Source: Phallusia fumigata (Eukaryota; Chordata; Ascidiacea; Phlebobranchia; Ascidiidae). From it: a stretch of 23,993 bases of DNA. Each line of letters starts with the position of its first letter. The stretch's first letter is position 1. The stretch lies in the NCBI GenBank assembly GCA_008931825.1, contig QXVZ01031348.1, forward strand, positions 1 to 23,993. Reading direction: 5' to 3'. Below the pieces are notes generated by a model. The model ran no database searches and was not told the origin of the DNA. It worked only from the letters and a program-made list of their open reading frames with translations. Positions 8,754 to 18,149 of this stretch are shown in pieces. A program made the position numbers and the translations under genes.

Positions 8754-11700
8754 TCAGTCGAACACGGGAGACGATTCGACGATCGTGAACATCTTGGCTC
8801 CCCCTGTCCAGTTTATTTGCTTCGGCAGGTTAGCTTTTCCATTGGCAACCGGTTTCTTTTCGACCTTAGCCGGCTCAGGGTTGCTTTTCTTGGCCCAGGA
8901 AGGCGGGGTGGAGGCGGGCTTGTTTCCGGCGTTACCCTCGAACATCGCCAGTTTCGCCATGAGAGAGCTGCTCGATGAACCTGTGCGAACCTTTGGTATA
9001 TCGCTTCGAGGCCCGGCCGGTTTTTGGTTGTTTACGGCGCGAACGACCGCTGCTGCCCGCACTACTTGTTGCGTGGTTGGCGGGGTGGTGTCGACTGGAG
9101 TAGCTGGCGGCGTATTGGTGGGCTCAGGAGTTCGGATTGGTGGACTGGTGTGCTGGGGCGAATTGTTTCGTTCACGTTCCAGCGCTGCTGCAGCGGCTGC
9201 CGACGCCACAGCTCGCAAAGGTATCAGATTCTCCTCTGTAAGTGTTGGAAGAGGTAATGTTGTGGTTGCAGTTGTGTCCCAACAGTAAGAAAGAGATTGG
9301 GCTAACCGCACATACAATGTTACACATCGCTCATTGATTAAAATATAACAATGCACAATACTCACCTTTTTTCTCCTCAATCTCTTCTTTAACAGCCTCT
9401 TCGATTCGTTCTTCAATAGCATCCTCGATTCTCTCTTCGATGGCGTCTTCAATCCGATCCTGGACGGCATCTTCAATTGCGTCTTCAACTCGTTCTTGGA
9501 CGGCATCTTCGACGATGTCTTCAATTCGATCTTCAACAGATTCATCCAAGTTTTCACGTATCTCGTCCATTACTTCCTCTTTGATAGCATCAGTAACCGC
9601 CTCTTGCACTTCATCCTGGACATCCTTCTGTATCTCCTCTCCGGTGGCTTCCTCAACTGCCTCCGCGATTGCATCACGGAGATCGTCAGCTACTTCTTCA
9701 CGGAGTTCTTCCTTGACTTCTTCAACGATGTCGTCCTTAATGTCCTCCGTTAGCTCCTCTCGTAATTCCTCTTTAACCTCTTCGACGAGCTCTTCCTTGG
9801 CATCCTCGATCCTTTCTTCATGAATCTCTTCTTTGATTTCTTCCAGCAATTCTTCCCGCGCCTCCTCTCGAATCTCGTCAGCGAGCTCTTCCCGGGCTTC
9901 CTCGCGGAGCTCTTCTCTTATTTCTTCCACGGCATCTTCAATGAGCTCTTCTTTTTTAGCTTCTTCCTCCGGATCGATGTCGAACATCTCGCGTGGACGC
10001 TCGTCGTCTTTCTCACCCTCTTCATTTGCAGACTCAGTTTCGTCCTCGCCATCAGCGGGTGGAGGAGGAAAACTTAGGCGAGGAGCATCTTCTTCCTCCT
10101 GAAGAAAAGTAAAATTTTAAAGAATTGGTATGTCTTCGTTACAAGTCGCCAAAACGGACTAAACTATAAAAGACAATGCTATCCTTGAAACACTAAACAC
10201 AGATATAGTGGCCCAAATATTTAAAGCGCCATGCTTTGTTCATCAATCGTTTCGGCATTACCTGCGTATTTAGTGCAAACCACATTGTATCACTGATAAT
10301 AGCATGAGTTATTGCCCAAACGTTTAATGAATTTAGCATGTCGCTTTTAGGACAGTATATTTTAAACAATACTGCCCGACCAATCTAATACACCGGGTTT
10401 TCCCCAAACCCCGACAAAAAATGGTCTTGCGTGAGTTTGTTAAATCAAAAAACATCATTTCCATAGAAAGGCAAATAAGTATTTGATACCTCCTTATCGC
10501 CTGGAGCTTCGTGTACAGTTGCCTCTGCTTCAATTTGTGATGACGACGTCGACTTGGTTTCAATTGCTACAAAAAAAGATCCGATTAACACCAAATTGTA
10601 ACCCTCGAAAAATAATAGCGTGCAAATTTTATCACTTTTTAACATTCAAATTTTGTCATAAAACAGCTATTGGATGCATTTTTCTCCATTTACCAAACGT
10701 TATTGAATTGTTAAGCCTGGTTGCATATGTATTTGGTAGTTGGTAATTGTTTACAGTGCAATGCTTTCTGGGTATGACTTAGTGGGTGCAACTTACCATC
10801 TTTAACATCGGCAATAGCATCAGCCACAGCCAACGCTGTAACGATCTGGACTCCCTTCTTGCTGTAGTAAAGGTCGGTCTCCTCATCAACAACAAGGAAT
10901 GTAACCTATGCGAACACATATGATCACGTACCACAAACAGGCATGGCTATGACGTAAACGATATCATGAAACACGTGTACAAGTTGTAGGGGATCTTGTG
11001 GATCAAACGTTACGTGTACTGTACCTTGGAACCGCTGGTTCGAATCATCTTTACCATTTCGTCGTGATTCGTCGTNAGCAATTCTTCCCGCGCCTCCTCT
11101 CGAATCTCGTCAACGAGCTCTTCCCGGGCTTCCTCGCGGAGCTCTTCTCTTATTTCTTCCACGGCATCTTCAATGAGCTCTTCTTTTTTAGCTTCTTCCT
11201 CCGGATCGATGTCGAACATCTCGCGTGGACGCTCGTCGTCTTTCTCACCCTCTTCATTTGCAGACTCAGTTTCGTCCTCGCCATCAGCGGGTGGAGGAGG
11301 AAAACTTAGGCGAGGAGCATCTTCTTCCTCCTGAAGAAAAGTAAAATTTTAAAGAATTGGTATGTCTTCGTTACAAGTCGCCAAAACGGACCAAACTATA
11401 AAAGACAATGCTATCCTTGAAACACTAAACACAGATATAGTGGCCCAAATATTTAAAGCGCCATGCTTTGTTCATCAATCGTTTCGGCATTACCTGCGTA
11501 TTTAGTGCAAACCACATTGTATCACTGATAATAGCATGAGTTATTGCCCAAACGTTTAATGAATTTAGCATGTCGCTTTTAGGACAGCATATTTTAAACA
11601 ATACTACCCGACCAATCTAATACACCGGGTTTTCCCCAAACCCCGACCAAAAATGGTCTTGCGTGAGTTTGTTAAATCAAAAAACATCATTTCCATAGAA

Positions 11701-14700
11701 AGGCAAATAAGTATTTGATACCTCCTTATCGCCTGGAGCTTCGTGTACAGTTGCCTCTGCTTCAATTTGTGATGACGACGTCGACTTGGTTTCAATTGCT
11801 ACAAAAAAAGATCTGATCAACACCAAATTGTAACCCTCGAAAAATAGTAGCGTGCAAATTTTATCACTTTTTAACATGCAAATTTTGTCATAAAACAGCT
11901 ATTGGATGCATTTTTTCTCCATTTACCAAACGTTATTGAATTGTTAATCCTGGTTGCATATGTATTTGGTAGTTGGTAATTGTTTACAGTGCAATGTTTT
12001 CTGGGTATGAGTTAGTGGGTGCAACTTACCATCTTTAGCATCGGCAATAGCATCAGCCACAGCCAACGCTGTAACGATCTGGACTCCCTTCTTGCTGTAG
12101 TAAAGGTCGGTCTCCTCATCAACAACAAGGAATGTGACCTATGCGAACACATATGATCACGTACCACAAACAGGCATGGCTATGACTTAAACGATATCAT
12201 GAAACACGTGTACAAGGTTGTAGGGGATCTTGTGGATCAAACGTTACGTGTACTGTACCTTGGAACCGCTGGTTCGAATCATCTTCACCATTTCGTCGTG
12301 ATTCGTCGTAGATATGTTCACTCCATTGATTTCCACCAGGCGATCACCTTTAATGTGAAACACACACAACAGGTCAGCAAGCGATCAACCGAACTAGGAT
12401 AAAATCTTGACACAACTCTTGATTACTAGTGCCGTTTCAATTTTTTTTACCTTTGACGAACTGTTTTTGATTTTACCTTTGTAACTTAAACAATGCACAA
12501 TAACTCCTGCCATAACTTTTAATCTACCCCGTGTTTAACAACAGGACTCCTTTTGTTCAACTGATCTCAAACAAATGTACCTTCTTTCACTCCAGCTCTT
12601 TCCGCCACTCCTCCTGCTTGCAGACGACGCAGATACTGACCAGGTCTGCTCCCATTCTCCCCGTTCAAGTGGAACCCGTAACCAGACGAATCTTTTTCGA
12701 GCACACAAATTCTCGGTAGGGGGCGCACTTCCTCCGCTTTTTNGCCAGTTAGTCAACGTTTCTGCTCGGGACACCTTTTGAAAAGCGAGATGTCAATTTT
12801 CGTTCGATATTGCAATAGAAAACTTTCCACTTTTTTTAACTGGATTATACCGCTTAGTTACATATTTTGAATTGGTCACATCTTATGATCTTAAAAAATG
12901 CCGCGCTTAAACAATTATAAGCTGTAGTTTTCAACAAAAAGGTCGCGTTTATTTAATCTTTAGCGATTTTGTTCAAGGAACTTTTATGATCACCAAAACC
13001 AGTCTCAAGCAGTAAAGTTCACCTGGCTGCAAAATGTTTGAAAGTAGCTTCATCTGCGACCAAGAGCACTGCGGTGCTTCCTCCCTTCTTGATCAAGTTC
13101 ACGACCTTTTCGTGTGTCAACTTCTCCACGTTTGTACCGCCAACTTCGATAATTCGATCGTTCTCTCGGAGTCCACTCTCCTCAGCCGGCCCGCCATCAG
13201 CAACCTCCTTGATGAAATGACCTGGAAGGTACGAAGAAATGTTACCGAACCCCAAAGTTGAGCACATATTATCAAGGTACGATCTTACGAAAGGAAACTT
13301 TTATATTTTGAAAACGTATTAGACACAGCTTTTGGGTAAAAGTGTAAAAAATAGAGTATTAGAATTGTGTTAAATTTGTGGATTTTAATGTTGAGTGGAT
13401 AGTAACGGACCGGCGATGGAATAAGTTGTCTAACGTACCTGGGTGATGTTTTCCTACTTGGGCTTGCAAGTGAAAACCGAAAGTTCCTCGTTTCTTTGTG
13501 ATTTTGCAAATTCTAGGTCTCAAATCGATTTCGTCTCGGCTAGCGTGACCATTCACTTTCGGTTGCGCACTGGATGTAAGGGAAAGAACAACAACAGCTA
13601 ATAACACTTTTTATTGCATATGATACGTTAAATATTTACACATGTATTAAGCTCGTAGCCGTTCAATAAATCTTATTAAACTGACACTTTGATATAATTC
13701 CACTTGTCCTACACTTCACCAGCCATTCGCAACTCGCGGGCATATTTAAAATGTGCAATATACACCACAGTTTTATTACCATTCCTAGAAGCAATAGTTT
13801 TCATTGATTATGGAAATGTTGGTGTTCCCTTCTTTAAAACCCAATAAACAGTCGTTAAGAAGGCTCTAGTCAACAATTTTGCTCCTTTCGGGAAACGATA
13901 AAATCCCTAACGCAAATGGATCGAACCTTTTAGGCTTGTGGTTTGCTTCGTCACTTTCCGCGTCTATAAGCTTGAACTTGATCTCATGTTTTGGCATGCA
14001 CACCCTGATCATCTGCACGATATCTTCGTGTGACTTTTGTTCCACGTTTACTCCATTGATCTCAATCAGCCGGTCGCCATCCTTCGCTCCGGCGCGCTGA
14101 GCTGGTCCCCCGTGTGTTAAATTTGTGATAACCTGTCGGATTTGAAGCAGTCTTGAATAAACTTTAGACAAGCATGTGCACCCTAATAGCTACACACTTA
14201 AGTATAAGACTAAATCTACCAGGAAAATATCCGAATGCCCATGTACAACGAAATAGAAAATAGAATCTCCAGTGTCAAAATCGGGTATAAGATTCATGAG
14301 TGTGCAAAATGCGTTGATTCTTTTATACTCGTCATACCCTTCTCTAAATACTTAATGACTTAGCAAAAAAATATGTCCGCGTTGAGCAAGCAATCAACAA
14401 AGGTTTGATGGCGGGAGGCAACATACGCCTATTGGAATATGATGTGAAATATGAACCATTGTTCTGCACCTATGAACACTAAGATGCCGCAAAGTTTACT
14501 TTGTACGAAATGAGGTGAAAGGTACCATGCAAACAGTAGTGATGAATGCAACACCGCATTTCATGAATTCGGTTCCTATTTGTCATGATTAACAATGAGA
14601 TATTTAAGATGGGTGCAGTTAAAAGTTAAGAAAAGATTGGACTAAATTTGTAAGTTTTTTAAAAAAAATTTCGCAAAAAGGGATTGCTACTTACTTGTCC

Positions 14701-14793
14701 TCCCCGATTATCGTCAACTTTTAGAAAGAATTCGAACTCCTCGTCTTGTTTCTTCACCACGTGACAGTCGCGTATTCCAGTGCTGGCTGCCAT
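8754..14793 (-). CDS. NHERF-like scaffold: three PDZ domains, acidic tetrad helix, ezrin-binding-like tail
   Basis: Exons in order: 14695-14793 (ATG in AGAAATGG), 13927-14132, 13439-13569, 13023-13221, 12581 to the N at 12743, 12259-12347, 12030-12138, 11722-11798 (second copies at 10797-10905 and 10490-10566), 9366-10098, 8754-9235. All readable junctions agree in phase; about 760 residues plus a hidden stretch. PDZ1 spans exons 1-2, PDZ2 exons 3-4 (TFGFHL, DRIIEVGGTNVE), PDZ3 exons 5-7 (GYGFHLNGENG, GDRLVEINGVN). Each helix B starts with His (KSHEDIV, LTHEKVV, TNHDEMV), the mark of class I C-terminal ligand binding. Next come a linker, a 192-residue acidic helix, a Pro/Ser/Ala-rich stretch and QINWTGGAKMFTIV near the end, resembling the C-terminal ezrin-binding motif of NHERF1. 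Expected at the membrane cortex, tying membrane proteins to ERM-actin. NHERF/PDZK1 relation is clear for the PDZ part; orthology is not settled. Confidence 0.85.
9376..9951 (-). other. Acidic 4-residue-repeat helix within the scaffold
   Basis: About 48 tetrads without a break in register, pattern acidic-any-hydrophobic/Ala-any, for example EEIR EELR EEAR, then DAIE ERIE DAIE ERIE. At the DNA level this is a diverged 12-base repeat. Predicted to be one continuous alpha-helix, strongly negative. A hydrophobic residue every fourth position drifts about 40 degrees per step, so the stripe winds round the helix instead of making a standard heptad coiled coil. Standard NHERF proteins have no such segment that I know of. 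Confidence 0.8.
9845..11075. repeat. Contig-end overlap, copy 1 (1231 bp)
   Basis: Matches 11077-12309 nearly base for base and stops exactly at the N at 11076. It contains part of the tetrad exon (from 9845), the 77-base exon 10490-10566, the 109-base exon 10797-10905 and the first part of the PDZ3 exon (11025-11075), which is cut off by the N. See copy 2 for the interpretation. Confidence 0.93.
11077..12309. repeat. Contig-end overlap, copy 2 (1233 bp), probably the other allele
   Basis: By eye I count about 17 substitutions and a few one-base indels against 9845-11075, roughly 1.5%. Two change the protein: Ala/Val in the tetrad helix (ADEIR/VDEIR) and Val/Ala in ADVKDG/ADAKDG. The tetrad exon here is truncated (11077-11330). 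Because the left copy ends and the right copy begins at the same N, this looks like two overlapping contigs joined without merging. A single copy of these exons is expected in the genome. Confidence 0.85.
12743..12743. other. Ambiguous base or gap at the 5' edge of the PDZ3 exon
   Basis: The PDZ3 exon reads openly from the N (KAEEVRPLPRICVLEKD) but on the far side of the N the frame meets a stop. The preceding exon (13023-13221) ends in phase 2, and no AG in 12581-12742 would receive that phase. The acceptor and a few codons are therefore probably missing at this N. Confidence 0.55.
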
Positions 14794-14796
14794 TTC

Positions 14797-17700
14797 TGAT
14801 CACGTGATAACAGTAAGCATCAATAACAAATGATTCTGTTTGGTTTAACACGATACAACACACAAAATAAAACAAAACAAAAGTCAGTTCAGAAATTTAG
14901 ACGTATATACAGTTTTTAGCTTTTTAACATCCCACAGCCACCGAGGCACCGGCTTTTCAGCTGTTAACAATCTCCTCCGATTTGCAAAAGAACATAACAA
15001 GCAACATCGGAAAGGGCATTTAATCGGCCCATTAATATTTACAGGGTAAACCTCCGGTGAGCATACGTGCCACCCGTTCTTACGTGCGTAACTGGTCAAA
15101 GTCCTGCTGCAGTTACACCTCGATCAGTAAAGACAATCGCAGTCCAAACAAGCAACAGCAAAACGGCTGAAGTTAATAATTAGTGTATGTGTCGAAAATG
15201 ATGTACGACAACGTGGACTCGCCGAACTGAAGTTTTTATTTTTCGGAATTTTAGGAATGGTCGTATGCACATTAAATTACTTTTGAGCAAAACTGGAAAA
15301 AATACGGCCCTGTACGGTGCTCTGTGCACCTGCTGACAGGATTCACCAGCAAACATGTACCAGAAAGATGTGGAAACGGAAATGTTTCAACCCTAAATTG
15401 CTGTTGCTAGATTGTGAGTTGTATAATCTTAGAGAACATGCAGTCCCAACATTTTAATCCTCACGCTCTAAAAACCACTGTTTTATTTCAGCATGTTTAC
15501 GCGAGAGGTCTAACAAGATGTTGAACAAAACCATGGGATTCTCATGACCCAATAGCCTACTTTTTTTCTCTTAACATAATCTTTGCGCATGTATCTGCGG
15601 TATAAATCCTATAATGCAACGTAGCTCTCACACTAAGGATTGTATTTTACACTTTTCATACAATTCTCCGACTTTGCCCTAAAATGCATTTACGCACAAA
15701 CAAACAACGAAACCAAACTCGCTTACCCGTCAAAGTTAATATCCAAGCAAACCCAAATGCACAGGAAAATCTAATTCGACAAGCGAAAGAAGGAGAGCTG
15801 CGTGAAGTTATGTCGCAATTGTTTGCGCAGTCAACATACAGGATTAGAAGCAAACAACCGAGTCATTGCCCCCCAGGGCTGCGAGCTAAATCATTGAGCC
15901 CTTCCCTGTCCGAAACGATTCCACCATTGAGGAAATTGATCGTTGCTGGACAGGTTTAACTTACCGTCGTGTGTGTATTTTGCTATTAATAACCTAAGGA
16001 TTATTTGTCGTATGTCGCCACCAAACGGAATTGCGGTGAAAGTAAACAAAAGGGCTTCTGACGCATTCGGTCAATTTGCTCTGGGGATGAAAGAGTGCAT
16101 CATCTTAATCCAGAGATTGCATCAGCAACAAAAACCTAGAAGCATTTGCGACCGCATGTTTGATCGTAAGGTTTCTTGTCGACCCCAGTCGCTTACAAGA
16201 ACTCCCGATAACCTGTGCAAACATTGTTTAATGCGCGGGAGCAGTGTGCAAGCAGGCACGTCAATCCATAACCTCCTCAAACAAGGTAATTGAAAACAGC
16301 ACAAACGTTAATTGATGAGCGAAACATCTTATGCCACCCACCAGTAATTATCACATGATTTCCGTTGTTGGAGATAAGAAACACGACCGTTTCGAGCGTA
16401 AAAAACAATAATTAAAGATTTCGCAACGCAGAGAACAAACACGATTCTGACTAATACGAAACAGGTGTGACTGCAGTCCAACCGAAACCAAAGAGAAGTT
16501 TAGATTAGGATTTGGTCTATGATTGTCAATGCTGGTTCTCATTTGGTTTAACCTGAAGACAAACGATTTATTTCTGGCAAGACAGGATTTAAATGTTCCT
16601 TACAAGTCACAACAGTTTATTACGGACGACTGTCTAATTCGTCAAGCACTTACATCACTTGACAGAGATTCGAGCATACTTGACTGAAAGAGAACAATCG
16701 GGCCAGCTTTTCAGCTCTACATAGTTGTTTTCTCATATTTTTGAAGGCATTGTCCCAGATGAACCACAAAACTACTGCACTGTTGAACAAATTTACAGCT
16801 ATTCTACTGCGTCCCTAAATAAATAGGAAGTTTACGTATGGCGTGGAGCCCAACTAAGTTTGTTTGTTGTCGGCAAACTGGACTCTGGACAAAGCTCCCT
16901 ATAAAGCATAATATCTTTAAATGTCTCAGGAAACTTTTTTGAAAAAAAAGTTTTACGCTTTACCAACGAGCACAAAAAATCAAATTAAAATAATAAGGCC
17001 ATTTAACACAACAAGCCGGAGTTGGTAAAACTGCACCTTTAAACATCCTTGGACCTACCACATCAAAACCCTACAACACATATGTAGGGAAAAACCGAAA
17101 CCTCATCAACATCACAGGCTGTCAAATAGCTAAGAGGTGACGAGTACGTTTACCATCAACTGTGCAAATAGTTTCCACACCACGTAACATAAAGAACTGA
17201 CCCCAAGTATGTGACTTTACTTTCTAATCCAGAGGCAAAAAGAACTGCCTTGAGTTTACCGTGCGACTGCCACAAGCGCTCCACAAACCTGTAGACAGCG
17301 CTGAAACTTATCGGGACTGCTTTCGTGACATGGTGAAAGTTAATAATTAGACCGGATGAATTAGGCTAGTTGACTTGTTGTCGTACGTCACTGGCTGGGG
17401 CGCGGTGAAGGTGCTTTTGGCTGTTGTCAAGGTGGGTTAGGGCGTTGCATTACATTAAATGAAACACATTGCGATTTGGACCGTGGAGTCAGAGTGCGTG
17501 TTCATTGTTCGCATACAAGAATGGAACGCAGGCTGTTAAACTTTACTGCAGTCTAAAGAAAACGGTTTACACAATAGCGAAGTGTCATTTAATGCGCTAA
17601 GGAAAAGGCAAGAGAAGCTGTCCACGCAGCGCCTACCGAAACAAACCCGAAGACAAAATCTGAATTTACTTATAAGCGTTTCAAAATTTAAACGCTTATT

Positions 17701-18149
17701 AGACCGACATTGTTCTGTGGTCAAAAAGTGCCGGTACCCACGAAACTGTATAAAGTCGGGTTTGTCTGTAACATATCTTACGACCTTTTACGGCGACCTT
17801 TTTCCACAAAACCAAATAAAAAAGCTTCATCTTGAACATTTACCACGCTACCTGGAAATGTTTTTCTAGGAACATCTCGCAAAAATGCTGAAAGCCATAC
17901 ATCTGGCAAAATCAAACCTGCCCACACAAGCACTCCCTAAAGTCTTATTTTGACGATTTTGTAAAGCGTTCTCCTTATATCGGACTCAACAAAAGGTGGA
18001 GGCGAAAAGCAAATAAGCTTAAGTGTGCAATGAGAAGGTATGATTCATCGGTACCTGTTTGCAAGCATGCATTCATGTTTGCAGGTCCAGTATACAATCA
18101 TTAAGCAGGGCGCGGGGGGTGAATTGTAAAGTGCTGACCGCATACTTAC
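14797..18149. other. Long stretch with no confirmed gene
   Basis: Either upstream DNA or a 3.35-kb intron of the scaffold gene. Immediately before the scaffold ATG is the palindrome ATCACGTGAT (14799-14808), an E-box of the CACGTG class. Weak candidates inside are a Cys-rich minus-strand frame (14884-15123) and two adjoining plus-strand frames (15684-15959, 16012-16293) in locally GC-richer sequence. None has splice or family support. Confidence 0.4.
17672..17699. repeat. Perfect inverted repeat, 10-bp arms, 8-bp loop
   Basis: ATAAGCGTTT at 17672-17681 and its exact complement AAACGCTTAT at 17690-17699, separated by CAAAATTT. No neighbouring gene explains it. Confidence 0.6.

Noticed and set aside
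8754..9557. A 267-residue reading of the last scaffold exon extended upstream with a Lys/Leu/Ser-rich start
   Set aside because: The first part is the wrong frame of the tetrad repeat and runs through intron sequence. Splicing 9366 to 9235 (phase 1) gives the proper join.
9440..10102. Long plus-strand open frames rich in Ser/Ile/Leu opposite the tetrad exon
   Set aside because: They are the complement of a 12-base repeat that codes the acidic helix; repeats keep several frames open by chance.
12265..12280. GGTTCGAATC resembling a tRNA B box
   Set aside because: It lies in the PDZ3 exon and no cloverleaf or A box can be drawn around it. I saw no tRNA or rRNA gene elsewhere in the window.
15684..16293. 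Two adjoining plus-strand frames (91 and 116 codons) in GC-richer sequence
   Set aside because: No shared frame, no convincing acceptor/donor pair to join them, no recognisable domain, and the only genes here run on the other strand.
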